From Pseudomonas sp. MYb60 (GTDB lineage Bacteria > Pseudomonadota > Gammaproteobacteria > Pseudomonadales > Pseudomonadaceae), in NCBI RefSeq assembly GCF_002979555.1, contig NZ_PCOZ01000006.1:62001-126000 (forward strand): 64,000 nt of DNA, written 5' to 3'. Each line of letters starts with the position of its first letter. Within the stretch, counting starts at the first letter, position 1. Below, piece by piece: positions 16,765-25,718 of this stretch. The notes under the pieces were generated by a model. It was given only the letters and a program-made list of their open reading frames with translations. It had not been told where the DNA came from and searched no databases. The position numbers were made by a program, and so were the translations under genes.

Positions 16765-18505
16765 ATGGGTCCACGCCGTCCTTGACGACCAGGATGTCTT
16801 CCATGATCAGGTATTGCAGGTCGGAGCCGAAGAACATGTCCAGCGCGTCTTTGGGCGAGCAGATCATCGCTTCGCCGCGACGGTTGAGCGAGGTGTTCAG
16901 CGACACGCCGTTGCCGGTCAGCACTTCCAGCTCTTTCATCATGTCGTAGTAGCGCGGGTTGTACTCGCGCTTGAGCACCTGGGCGCGGGACGTGCCATCT
17001 TCATGGACCACTTCCGGCACGCGGGTTTTCCACTCTTCGGCCACTTCAAAGGTGAAGGTCATGAACGGCGCCGGGTGATCGACCTTGATCATCTGTGGCG
17101 CCACGGTGTCGAGCATCGACGGGCAGAAAGGCCTCCAGCGCTCGCGGAACTTGATCTGGTGGTTGATGCGGTCAGCCACGCCGGTAGCACTTGGGCAACC
17201 GATGATCGAACGACCGCCCAAGGCGCGCGGGCCAAACTCCATGCGCCCCTGGAACCAGGCAACCGGGTTGCCGTCGACCATGATCTTGGCGATGCGCTGG
17301 GGCATGTTGTCGATCTTGCGCCACTTAGGCTGGCTCTCGTGCTTGGCACACGCCGCGATCACGTCTTCGTTGCTGTAGGACGGGCCGAGGTAGACGTGTT
17401 CCATCTTCTCCACCGGCACACCGCGGGCGTGGGACACGTAGGCCGCTGCACCCACCGCCGTACCGGCATCGCCGGACGCCGGCTGTACGAACAGCTCTTT
17501 GACGTCGCTGCGGGCGATGATCTTCTGGTTCAGCTTGACGTTCAGCGCGCAACCGCCGGCGAAGGCCAGCTTGCCGGTGTCTTTAAGGATGTCGCCCAAA
17601 TAGTGGTCGATCATCTGCAGCGCCAGTTTCTCGAACAGCGCCTGCATGCTGGCCGCGTAATGGATGTAGGGCTCGTCGGCGATATCGCCTTCGCGCTTGG
17701 GACCCAGCCACTCGATCAGTTTTGGCGAGAAGTAGAAACCCTTGCCCTTCTCTTTATAACGACGCAGGCCGATGACGTTGGCGTAGTCGGTGTTGATCAC
17801 CAACTCGCCGTTTTCAAACGAGGCCAGGCGCGAGAAATCGTATTTGCTCGCGTCACCATACGGCGCCATGCCCATGACCTTGAACTCGCCGTCGAGCATC
17901 TCGAAACCGAGGAACTCGGTGATTGCGCCGTACAGGCCGCCGAGGGAATCCGGGTCGTAGAATTCCTTGATCTTGTGGATCTTGCCGTTCTCGCCGTAGC
18001 CGAAGAACGTGGTCGCGTACTCACCTTTACCGTCGATGCCGAGGATCGCGGTTTTTTCCTGGAAGCCAGAGCAGTGGTAGGCGCTGGATGCGTGGGCCAA
18101 GTGGTGTTCAACCGGTTCGATCTTGATTTTCTTCGGATCGAAGCCCAGTTGCTCCAGGCACCAGACGATCTTGTTGCGGTAGCGCTTGTAGCGACGGTTG
18201 CCCATCAGGATCGCGTCGAGGGCGCGGTCCGGGGCGTACCAGTAACGCTTGGCGTAGTGCCAGCGCGCCTCGCCGAACAGGCTGATCGGTGCGAACGGGA
18301 TCGCCACCACGTCAACGTCGGAAGGCTTGATGCCGGCCTGTTCCAGGCAGAACTTCGCCGATTCGTAAGGCATGCGGTTCTTTGCATGTTTGTCGCGCAC
18401 AAAGCGCTCTTCTTCGGCGGCCGCGATCAGCTTGCCGTCGATATACAAGGCTGCGGAAGGATCATGGCTAAGGGCGCCGGACAGGCCAAGAATCGTCAAT
18501 GCCAC
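16748..18505 (-). CDS. wapO: Carbamoyltransferase (NodU/CmcH/TobZ family), LPS core heptose
   Basis: 585 residues from a GTG start (complement of 18503-18505) with AGAGG about 10 nt upstream. The N-terminal Kae1-like domain has LGLSGALSHDPSAALY and EHHLAHASSAYHCSG, whose His residues bind iron in this family, plus ILGIDGKGEYATT; the C-terminal YrdC-like domain has MEFGPRALGGRSI and LNTSLNRRGE. Such enzymes use carbamoyl phosphate and ATP to carbamoylate hydroxyls. In P. aeruginosa the homologue next to wapH (PA5005) adds the 7-O-carbamoyl of heptose II. First gene of the operon running to wapR. Confidence 0.85.
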   Translation of the reverse strand: MALTILGLSGALSHDPSAALYIDGKLIAAAEEERFVRDKHAKNRMPYESAKFCLEQAGIKPSDVDVVAIPFAPISLFGEARWHYAKRYWYAPDRALDAILMGNRRYKRYRNKIVWCLEQLGFDPKKIKIEPVEHHLAHASSAYHCSGFQEKTAILGIDGKGEYATTFFGYGENGKIHKIKEFYDPDSLGGLYGAITEFLGFEMLDGEFKVMGMAPYGDASKYDFSRLASFENGELVINTDYANVIGLRRYKEKGKGFYFSPKLIEWLGPKREGDIADEPYIHYAASMQALFEKLALQMIDHYLGDILKDTGKLAFAGGCALNVKLNQKIIARSDVKELFVQPASGDAGTAVGAAAYVSHARGVPVEKMEHVYLGPSYSNEDVIAACAKHESQPKWRKIDNMPQRIAKIMVDGNPVAWFQGRMEFGPRALGGRSIIGCPSATGVADRINHQIKFRERWRPFCPSMLDTVAPQMIKVDHPAPFMTFTFEVAEEWKTRVPEVVHEDGTSRAQVLKREYNPRYYDMMKELEVLTGNGVSLNTSLNRRGEAMICSPKDALDMFFGSDLQYLIMEDILVVKDGVDPYDTVG

Positions 18506-18640
18506 TGGGGTCTAGCCTCTTTTAGTCTGCATGCAGGCGGGTCGCGCCTGAAAAAAGTGCGTTTCCGCCTGGGCGAGAAACAGCTAAAGGGCGGGATTAT
18601 AGCGTAAAAGCAATGGGGAGCTGTTAGCGGCAAGTGGCTA

Positions 18641-18701
18641 GCAGATTGGGCGCAATCTGCAAGATTGCGTCTAAAGTCACGTAGGACACGTCTAAAGACA
18701 C
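18641..18701 (+). promoter_or_regulatory. Overlapping hairpins and 21-bp-spaced direct repeats upstream of the TonB receptor
   Basis: GCAGATT (18641-18647) pairs with AATCTGC (18654-18660), while CGCAATCT (18651-18658) pairs perfectly with AGATTGCG (18662-18669); the two hairpins share bases and exclude each other. Immediately after, CGTCTAAAGTCAC (18668-18680) is repeated as CGTCTAAAGACAC (18689-18701), 21 bp apart, two helical turns. The rest of the 268-bp gap between wapO and the receptor shows nothing else I can name. Confidence 0.45.
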
Positions 18702-18773
18702 CGCCAGAGGATTCGTTAAACAGTGACAGAATCGATAGAATCCCGCGTTTGCCGCACTTTGCCTGGTTCTCTG

Positions 18774-20864
18774 ATGAAAATGCTTGGTCCTGTTCACCTC
18801 TCCCTCATGACCGGCCTGCTCGGTGTTTGCAGCGCCGCGATGAGCGACGATACGCCGCTGGTACTCGACCCGAGCGTGGTCACCGGCTCGCGCAGCGCCA
18901 GCCCGACCTTTGATCTACCGTATTCGGTGGACGGCATCAGCCGTGAACAGATCAGCGACGGCCAACTGGGCATCAACGCCTCTGAGGTGTTGTCCCGCGT
19001 GCCTGGCCTGGTGGTGCAGAACCGCCAGAACTATGCCCAGGATCTGCAGATTTCCTCCCGCGGCTTTGGCGCCCGCTCGGCGTTTGGCGTGCGCGGCCTC
19101 AAGCTGATTGCCGACGGCATCCCCGCCAGCACCCCGGACGGCCAGGGCCAGGCCGCTACTTTCAACCTCGACACCGCCGAGCGCATCGAAGTCCTGCGCG
19201 GCCCGGCCGCCACCTTGTATGGCAGCAATGCCGGCGGCGTAATCCAGATGTTCTCTCGCGATGGCGAGGGCCCGCCGCGCATCGGCGCCGAAACCCTGGT
19301 GGGCAGCGACGGCCTGAACAAAAACCACCTCACCGCCGAGGGCGCGGCCAACGGTGCAGGCTTCGTGCTCGACGCCTCACGCATGGACACCAACGGCTAC
19401 CGCGACCACAGCAGCGCCCGCCGCGACCAGACCTTCGCCAAGCTCAACGTCCAGCCGGATGACGACAGCAAGCTTGCACTGATCTACAGCAGCCTCGAGC
19501 AGAACGGCACGCAGGACCCGCTCGGCCAGAGCTGGGCTGCGTACAAGGCCGACCCACGCTCGGTTGCACCCAATGCGCTGACGTACAACACGCGCAAAAG
19601 CATCGACCACCAGCAATTGGGGATGAATTACGAGCGGTATTTCGGCGATGCAACGTTGCAGGTGAATGGGTATACGGGGCGGCGGAGTGTGATTCAGTAT
19701 CTGTCGATTCCCAGGGGCGCACCCGCCAACGAGCGAGGCGGCGGTGTGGTGCAATTCGACCGCAAGTTCTACGGCGGCAGCGCGCGCTGGATACAACCTG
19801 TAGAAGGGGCACCAGGCGAGCTGATGATCATTGCTGGCCTGGACTTCGACCAGAGCGAAGACAGCCGCCACGGCTACCAGAACTACAGCGGCACCACCCT
19901 TGGCGTGAAAGGCCAACTGCGCCGCGATGAAATCGACACCGCGCGCAGTCTCGACCCCTATATCCAGGCCAACTGGGCACTGGGTGACTGGACCCTGCAA
20001 GCCGGCGTGCGTCACAGCACCATGGAGCTGGACGTTGACGATCAATTCCTGAGCAACGGCGACGCCAGCGGCAACAAGTCTTACCAGAAAAACACCCCAT
20101 CAATGAGCGTGATGTACGCATTCACGCCGCAACTGCATGGCTATGTCAGTGCGGGCAAAGGCTTCGAAACACCTACCCAAGCGGAGCTGGCATACGCGCC
20201 GGGGAACGTCGAGGGCTTTAACTTCGGCCTCAAACCGTCAGAAAGCACCCAATACGAAGTGGGATTGAAGGCTCAGGTGAATGACACTCGGATCAATGCC
20301 GCCGTGTTCCAGATCACTACCGAGGATGAGCTGGTGGTCAGTCAATCACTTCAAGGTCGCACCAGTTACCAAAACGCCGGCCGCACCCTGCGCCGCGGCT
20401 TCGAACTGGGCATCGAAAGCCAGCTCAGCGAACAGTGGAGCACCCACCTCGCCTACACCCGCCTGCAAGCTACCTACGACAGTGATTTCGTCAGCGGCGG
20501 CAGCACGGCCGTCGACAAAGGCAACTACCTCCCCGGCGTGCCGCAAACCACCCTGTTCGCCGAGCTCAACTGGAAGCCCCGCGACTGGGTCAGCACCGCC
20601 CTCGAAGGCATGTACCGCAGCAAGGTCTACGTCGAAGACACCAACAGCCAACGCGCCGCGCCGGCCTACAGCGTATTCAACTGGCGCGCGCGTTTCGAAC
20701 AGAAAGTCGAGCACTGGACCTTCCACCAGACCCTGCGCCTGGATAACCTCCTGGACCGCCAGTACGTCGGCTCGGTGATCGTCGGCGACAGCAACAACCG
20801 CTACTACGAAGCCGCCCCCGGCCGCTCGTGGTATGCCGGCGCCGGCGCCGAATACCAATTCTGA
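18774..20864 (+). CDS. TonB-dependent outer-membrane receptor, YncD/PqqU-like
   Basis: 696 residues from ATG 18774, which gives a signal peptide (MKMLGPVHLSLMTGLLGVCSAA); a GTG at 18723 would extend it. The plug domain (~25-165) has EVLSRVPGLVVQNRQNYAQ, SSRGFGARSAFGVRG and RIEVLRGPAATLYGSNAGG; the rest is a 22-strand barrel ending in the aromatic EYQF. Several stretches (NRQNYAQDLQ, GYRDHS, GKGFETPT, YVGSVIV, NRYYEAAPGR) closely resemble E. coli YncD as I remember it, now known as PqqU, the PQQ receptor. PQQ uptake is therefore a reasonable guess but unproven. It is flanked by complex repeats upstream and a lipoprotein gene downstream and lies between two LPS operons. Confidence 0.85.
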   Translation: MKMLGPVHLSLMTGLLGVCSAAMSDDTPLVLDPSVVTGSRSASPTFDLPYSVDGISREQISDGQLGINASEVLSRVPGLVVQNRQNYAQDLQISSRGFGARSAFGVRGLKLIADGIPASTPDGQGQAATFNLDTAERIEVLRGPAATLYGSNAGGVIQMFSRDGEGPPRIGAETLVGSDGLNKNHLTAEGAANGAGFVLDASRMDTNGYRDHSSARRDQTFAKLNVQPDDDSKLALIYSSLEQNGTQDPLGQSWAAYKADPRSVAPNALTYNTRKSIDHQQLGMNYERYFGDATLQVNGYTGRRSVIQYLSIPRGAPANERGGGVVQFDRKFYGGSARWIQPVEGAPGELMIIAGLDFDQSEDSRHGYQNYSGTTLGVKGQLRRDEIDTARSLDPYIQANWALGDWTLQAGVRHSTMELDVDDQFLSNGDASGNKSYQKNTPSMSVMYAFTPQLHGYVSAGKGFETPTQAELAYAPGNVEGFNFGLKPSESTQYEVGLKAQVNDTRINAAVFQITTEDELVVSQSLQGRTSYQNAGRTLRRGFELGIESQLSEQWSTHLAYTRLQATYDSDFVSGGSTAVDKGNYLPGVPQTTLFAELNWKPRDWVSTALEGMYRSKVYVEDTNSQRAAPAYSVFNWRARFEQKVEHWTFHQTLRLDNLLDRQYVGSVIVGDSNNRYYEAAPGRSWYAGAGAEYQF

Positions 20865-20878
20865 ACATACCCCGGTCG

Positions 20879-20938
20879 AAGGTGGGAGGGAGCCAAGCCC
20901 CTGCCACCTCTTGACCACGCAAGGCCCTCCCATCTTTT
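20879..20938 (+). terminator. Terminator-like hairpin after the TonB receptor gene
   Basis: AAGGTGGGAGGG at 20879-20890 pairs with CCCTCCCATCTT (20925-20936) with one G-U pair, followed by TTAG. The loop is long (34 nt) and has an inner GGGGCTTGG-like complement, so strength is uncertain. Confidence 0.45.
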
Positions 20939-20952
20939 AGCAAGGAACGCAC

Positions 20953-22326
20953 ATGAAACGCCTCTCGATCGTTGTCGCCCTCGGCTTGCTCGGCGGTTGC
21001 GCCCACACGTCCACCAAGGTCGAACCGATCTTCGCCGAAGTCCTCAAACAACCGCCGCTGGCCGAATCGATCCTGCGCGACGGCGACCAGCTCAGCTATC
21101 AGGTCGAAGTCACCCCAAGCAAAGGCTCCAGCGTGCCAGACATCGCCCAGGTGCGTGCTTCGTGCGCCGCAGCGGACGCGAGCCTGCAATTTCTTGAATC
21201 ACCCGGCACCCTGGCGGCCAACGGTCAGCCCACGCGCTTCACGGTGATGCGTAACCTGACCGCGCCGGTCGTCGCTTACCTCAAGCAGAACAGCGCGTTT
21301 GCGGCGGCCTGCGCCAACACCCCACGCCCCGACTGGCGCCTGGTCGGCAGCACGTCCACCCAGCGCCAGTTGCTGATCGACCGCGCCAGCCTCAAGCCGG
21401 TCGGAGATCGCGTACAGGTCTGGGGCTCGGTGGACGAACCCGTCATCCTCACCGACAAACTCAGGAAGATGCCATACGCGCAAACCCGCACGCACTGGCA
21501 GGTCAGTTGCAACCAGAAAACCTACCGCACGCTGGCGTCATTCGGCCTCAACCAGAACAACATCGTGACCTTTGGCAACATCGAGCGCGCGCCCCAGGAC
21601 AAACCGTTCAACAGCGCTGACGCCGACACCCAGACGCTGCTCAACGCCGCCTGTTCACCCACGCTCACTCAACTGCCCGTCGCCACGGCGCGCACCAAGG
21701 CCCAGCAAACCCTGACGCCGCCACCGCTCTCGGCCGAGGTGAACGCGGCGATCAGCGCGCTGAACATGCCTACCGCCAGCAAGGCTCTTCGCCATCTGGT
21801 CCAGGACCGTGACATGGGCTACAGCCCGATGCGCAGCAACCAATACATTGAGCCGGGCGCCGAGCGCGGCCAGTTCAAGGTGCGCCACGTCACCCAATAC
21901 TCGTCCTCTGCATTGACCACGTTCCGCGGCCTGATCACCCTGACCTTCCAGAGCCAATTCGAGCTGCACGGTGTGAGCACCTCGGCCGCCAGCCATATCC
22001 AGGAACTCGGCTTTACCGGCGACTGGCAGCAGATGCCGGTGGGCGCGACGCTGGGCTACCGCTCCAAGGACCTGAACCGCAATACTGCCGAAGACGACCG
22101 CGTTCTCGAGCGCACTACCACCTGCGTGGTGAAGCGCGAACTGCCGGCCAGCAAAATCAATTCGTCACTGAGCGGCAACGCCAAGGAATTGAGTTGCAGC
22201 GCTACCGGCGGCCAATACCAGGCCACCAGTACCGAAATGTACCTGCAAGATTATGGGTATTTCTTCACCACCCAGAGCAACACCAACGGTACCAAGATGC
22301 GCAACACCCTGGTCAAGGCCGAGTAA
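20953..22326 (+). CDS. Large predicted lipoprotein of unknown function
   Basis: 457 residues with a lipoprotein signal (MKRLSIVVALGLLGGC; Cys16 lipidated), a good AAGGAA ribosome-binding site at 20942-20947, and residues after the Cys (AHTS) that do not hold it in the inner membrane, so outer-membrane anchoring is likely. The mature part has several Cys pairs. A central segment, HWQVSCNQKTYRTLASFG, with a Cys about 50 residues later, resembles surface-adhesin E/CNP-like repeats (W...C..KTYR...C); this is a weak resemblance. It follows the TonB receptor by 88 bp with a terminator-like hairpin between, and meets the ABC permease gene tail to tail 2 bp away. I do not recognise the family. Confidence 0.7.
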   Translation: MKRLSIVVALGLLGGCAHTSTKVEPIFAEVLKQPPLAESILRDGDQLSYQVEVTPSKGSSVPDIAQVRASCAAADASLQFLESPGTLAANGQPTRFTVMRNLTAPVVAYLKQNSAFAAACANTPRPDWRLVGSTSTQRQLLIDRASLKPVGDRVQVWGSVDEPVILTDKLRKMPYAQTRTHWQVSCNQKTYRTLASFGLNQNNIVTFGNIERAPQDKPFNSADADTQTLLNAACSPTLTQLPVATARTKAQQTLTPPPLSAEVNAAISALNMPTASKALRHLVQDRDMGYSPMRSNQYIEPGAERGQFKVRHVTQYSSSALTTFRGLITLTFQSQFELHGVSTSAASHIQELGFTGDWQQMPVGATLGYRSKDLNRNTAEDDRVLERTTTCVVKRELPASKINSSLSGNAKELSCSATGGQYQATSTEMYLQDYGYFFTTQSNTNGTKMRNTLVKAE

Positions 22327-22328
22327 CC

Positions 22329-23255
22329 CTAGGCCCGCTCCAGCAGGCGGCGACTGGCAAAGCTGAACGTCAGCACCCCGAAGATCAGCACGCCGGTCGC
22401 CACCTGCTGCCAGTAGAAATTCCAGCCGATCAACAGCAGGCCGTTGGCGATCACGTTGATGAACAACACCCCCAGCAGGGTCCCGGGAATATTCGCCCGG
22501 CCCTGCCGACTCAGGGTGGTGCCGATAAACACCGCGCCAATCGCATTGAGCAGAAACGCATTGCCGGACAGCGGCACGTAAGCGCTGACCGTCGAGCTGA
22601 GCAACACCCCCGCCACCCCACACGCCAGCGCAGTCGCCAATGCCACGACGCTGACGATGCGCCGCACCGACAACCCCGAGTAGTACGCCAGCAACGGCTG
22701 CGTGCCCTGGGCCAACAACTCCCGCCCCAAGCGCCCGCGTGCCAGCGCCAAACCGTAGAACAGCGCCAATCCCAGCACGATCAACAAGGGTGTCAGCCCG
22801 CTCAACTCCGGCTTCAAGCCTTGAACGATGTAGATCGGCTGGCCGCCGTCCGAGAGCAATTGCTGGGCACTGGTGCCGATAAACAGGGTGCCCAGGGTCG
22901 CGAGGAACGGGCTGATGCGCAGCCCGGCAATCAATCCCGCGTTCACCACCCCCACCAGCAGCGCAGCCGCCAGCGCACCGGTCGCCGCAAACGCCCAGCC
23001 ATGCCCGCCGTTGAGCAGCACCACAAAGCTGAAACTGGCGAAATCCAGCGCCGTACCCACGGACAAGTCGATGCCACCGGCCGCCACCGCGTAAGTCATG
23101 CCGATGGCGACAATCGCCAGCAAGACGAAATTGTTCAGCACCAGGCTCTTGAGGTTGCCGCTGCTCAAGAAGCCCGGCGCCTGCACGGCGAATACCAGCA
23201 CGATCAGGGCGAACACCAACGGCAGGGCCAGGGGTAACAACGCACGCGGGTTCAT
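22329..23255 (-). CDS. Ribose-type sugar ABC transporter permease (second)
   Basis: 308 residues from the ATG at 23255 (MNPRALLPLALP), whose ATGA overlaps the stop of the preceding permease. The reading frame stays open far upstream, but that part is antisense-free overlap of the first permease and has no supported start. About 8-10 hydrophobic helices, with the family signatures GMTYAVAAGGIDLSVG and AIGAVFIGTTLSRQGRANIPGTLLG typical of RbsC/XylH permeases. It forms a heteromeric channel with the other permease in the inner membrane. Substrate is unknown. Last gene of a four-gene operon. Confidence 0.88.
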   Translation of the reverse strand: MNPRALLPLALPLVFALIVLVFAVQAPGFLSSGNLKSLVLNNFVLLAIVAIGMTYAVAAGGIDLSVGTALDFASFSFVVLLNGGHGWAFAATGALAAALLVGVVNAGLIAGLRISPFLATLGTLFIGTSAQQLLSDGGQPIYIVQGLKPELSGLTPLLIVLGLALFYGLALARGRLGRELLAQGTQPLLAYYSGLSVRRIVSVVALATALACGVAGVLLSSTVSAYVPLSGNAFLLNAIGAVFIGTTLSRQGRANIPGTLLGVLFINVIANGLLLIGWNFYWQQVATGVLIFGVLTFSFASRRLLERA

Positions 23256-24202
23256 GCGCTGGCCCTCCGACTCAAGGCGCTGGACGCTGCCACCACCAGC
23301 AGGATCAGCACGCCCTGTACACCGTTGACCCAGAAGCTCGAGAGGTTGAGCAACTGAAAACCGTTGATCAGAAAACCGATCAGCAAGGCCGCCAGCAAAG
23401 TGCCGGGAATGCTCGCCACCAGCCGTCGTGAAAACACCACGCCGAGAAAGGCAATGGCCACTACCGACAGCAGCATGTCGCCGGAACCCGTGGTGCTGCC
23501 GCTGAAAAATGCTGCCGAACACAAGGCCGCCACCGCCGCGCACAGGCCCGACAGCGCATAACTGGACAACACGTAGCCAGGCACCCGGATACCCGCCGCC
23601 TCGGCGGCCTGGGGGTATTCGCCGACGGCATGCAAACGCAGCCCGTAGGCCGAATGCTGGATGAGCAGCGTCAGCACCGCGGCCGTCAGCAGCAGCACCC
23701 AGGCCAGTGCCGGCACGCCCAGCCAGGCGCCACCGCTGAGCAGGTCCAAGAGCGGCGAGTCGGTAGACACCACGGTGTTTTCCGTGAGCACCAGTTCCAG
23801 TCCGGCCAGCACGTTCATGCTCGCCAGCGTCGCCAACAGCGGCGGCAAACGCAGCACCACCACGGCCAGGCCGTTGAGCAGGCCCACTGTCAGGCCGCAG
23901 GCCAGGGTCAGCAATAACGTGAGCCAAAGCTCGACGCCGGCATTGTTGAGCCGGCTGAACACCGCCGCGCACAAGCCCAGGTTGGCCGCCAGCGACAGGT
24001 CCAGGCCGCCGGCCACTACGTTCGAGCCACCGCCGATGATCACGCAGGTGAGCCCGAAAGCCAGCACGCCGAGGATCGCCGACTGGCTGAACACATTGGC
24101 CAGGTTGCCCAGGGACAAAAAGTTCGGCGCGGCCACGGCAAAGCCCGCGAGGATCGCCAGGAACACGCCGACCGAACCGCGCCGCAAGATGGCCTCAAGC
24201 AT
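23252..24202 (-). CDS. Ribose-type sugar ABC transporter permease (first)
   Basis: 316 residues from the ATG at 24202 (MLEAILRRG), 8 bp inside the end of the ATPase gene; the frame is open further upstream without support. Multi-helix protein with FGLTCVIIGGGSNVVAGGLDL, the RbsC-family motif in a slightly diverged form, and VAIAFLGVVFSRRLVASIPGTLL. Paired with the downstream permease, a pattern seen in AI-2, autoinducer-like and some pentose importers that use two different permeases. Membership in the carbohydrate importer 2 class is clear; the ligand is not. Confidence 0.88.
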   Translation of the reverse strand: MLEAILRRGSVGVFLAILAGFAVAAPNFLSLGNLANVFSQSAILGVLAFGLTCVIIGGGSNVVAGGLDLSLAANLGLCAAVFSRLNNAGVELWLTLLLTLACGLTVGLLNGLAVVVLRLPPLLATLASMNVLAGLELVLTENTVVSTDSPLLDLLSGGAWLGVPALAWVLLLTAAVLTLLIQHSAYGLRLHAVGEYPQAAEAAGIRVPGYVLSSYALSGLCAAVAALCSAAFFSGSTTGSGDMLLSVVAIAFLGVVFSRRLVASIPGTLLAALLIGFLINGFQLLNLSSFWVNGVQGVLILLVVAASSALSRRASA

Positions 24203-25718
24203 GTTCGAGCTCCCGCACGGGGTTGGGTGCCACCGGCACGGCACCGGTGGCGCAGGCCAGCAAGCGGTCGCTGTCGGCCTCGCCGGCGTGGAATTCACCG
24301 GCGATCTCGCCGCGGTGCAGCACCAGAATCCGGTCACTGATGCCCAGCAATTCAGGCAAATCCGACGACAGCACCAACACGGCCGCCCCCTCTTCCACCA
24401 GCCGTCCGATCAAGCGATAGATCTCCACCTTGGCGCCCACGTCCACGCCCACACAGGGCTCGTCCAGCAAGTACACCGCCGAGCGCCGGCTGAGCCATTT
24501 GCCCAGCGCGACTTTCTGCTGGTTGCCACCGCTCAACTGGCTGACGGCGGCCTGGGGCCCCGGCGTCTTGATCGCCAGCTCATCGATCAGCCGCACACTT
24601 TCCGCGTGCTCCTTGCGCCGACTCAACAGGCCCCAGCGCGTGAAGCGGCCGAGGCCCGCCAGTGTCAGGTTTTCCAGCACCGACAACACCGGCGCGATGC
24701 CCTGGCTGCGGCGTTCTTCGGGCACCAGCGCAATGCCCTCGGCAATCGCCTCGCCCGGCGAGCGCAGGCGCAGCAAACGTCCGTCCAGGTGGATACTGCC
24801 GCTGTCGGCGCGCTCGACACCGAACAGCGTCTTGAACAATTCCTTGGCCCCCGAACCCACCAGGCCGGTGAGCCCGACGATTTCCCCGCGCCGCACCTCC
24901 AGGTCAATCTGGCGGTAGCGCCGCGCCAGCTTCAAGCCGCGCACCTGCAGCAACGGCTCGCCCAATGCGACCTTGGCCTTGGGATACATTTCCTGCACCT
25001 CGCGGTTGACCATCAACCGCGCAATCTCGCTGCTGGACGTGTGGCGGGGCTCGACCACCGCCACATCGCGGCCATTGCGCAGCACCGTAACCTCGTCGCA
25101 GAGGCTGTCGATTTCCTGCAGGTAATGGGAGATGTACAAGATCGACAAGCCCTGGTCGCGCAGACGCTTGACGATACGCAGCAACTGGTCGACCTCACGC
25201 TTGACCAACGCCACGCTGGGCTCGTCGAACACTAGAATTTTCGGCTGGCGTATCAGCGCGCGGGTGATCTGCAGCACCTGGCGCTCGGCGCTGTTGAGCT
25301 CGCCGACCAGCGCGCCGGCAGGCAATTGCAGGTCGAAGTATTCGGCCAGCAGGCGGTCAGCTTCACGCTGCTGCCGACGCCGGTCCACAAACGGGCCGCG
25401 CCTGAGTTCGTGGCCAAAAAACAGCGCTTCGCCGACGGTAAAACTCGCCGGCAGCAAGCGTTCCTGGTGGATGAACTGCACGCCCAGCGCATCCACTTGA
25501 CGCGGCGTCAACGCGGCATACGCCTGGCCGTCGATACTCACCTGCCCGGCGTCCGCCTTATGGATGCCGGCGAGCACCTTGATCAAGGTCGACTTGCCCG
25601 CACCGTTCTCGCCCACCAGGCCGTGGATGGTGCCGCGCTCGACCTTGAGGCTGGCGTCATCCAGTGCCAGGGTGGCGCCGAAGCGCTTGCGCAGGTTCTG
25701 CAGGTACAACGCTGCCAT
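24195..25718 (-). CDS. Sugar ABC transporter ATP-binding protein with two ABC domains (RbsA/XylG type)
   Basis: 507 residues, two tandem nucleotide-binding domains. Domain 1 (~1-245): Walker A GENGAGKST, a degenerate signature LNSAERQV, Walker B ILVFDEPSVAL. Domain 2 (~246-500): a degenerate Walker A GLVGSGAKEL, canonical signature LSGGNQQKVALGKW, Walker B VYLLDEPCVGVD. This split of degenerate motifs is usual for RbsA-like fused ATPases. Start touches the stop of the binding-protein gene (TGATG). It energises uptake through the two permeases that follow. Confidence 0.93.
   Translation of the reverse strand: MAALYLQNLRKRFGATLALDDASLKVERGTIHGLVGENGAGKSTLIKVLAGIHKADAGQVSIDGQAYAALTPRQVDALGVQFIHQERLLPASFTVGEALFFGHELRRGPFVDRRRQQREADRLLAEYFDLQLPAGALVGELNSAERQVLQITRALIRQPKILVFDEPSVALVKREVDQLLRIVKRLRDQGLSILYISHYLQEIDSLCDEVTVLRNGRDVAVVEPRHTSSSEIARLMVNREVQEMYPKAKVALGEPLLQVRGLKLARRYRQIDLEVRRGEIVGLTGLVGSGAKELFKTLFGVERADSGSIHLDGRLLRLRSPGEAIAEGIALVPEERRSQGIAPVLSVLENLTLAGLGRFTRWGLLSRRKEHAESVRLIDELAIKTPGPQAAVSQLSGGNQQKVALGKWLSRRSAVYLLDEPCVGVDVGAKVEIYRLIGRLVEEGAAVLVLSSDLPELLGISDRILVLHRGEIAGEFHAGEADSDRLLACATGAVPVAPNPVRELEHA

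Noticed and set aside
23256..23972. N-terminal extension of the second sugar permease
   Set aside because: This part lies over the first permease in another frame, is Arg/Gly-rich and not membrane-like; the ATG at 23255 gives a normal permease.
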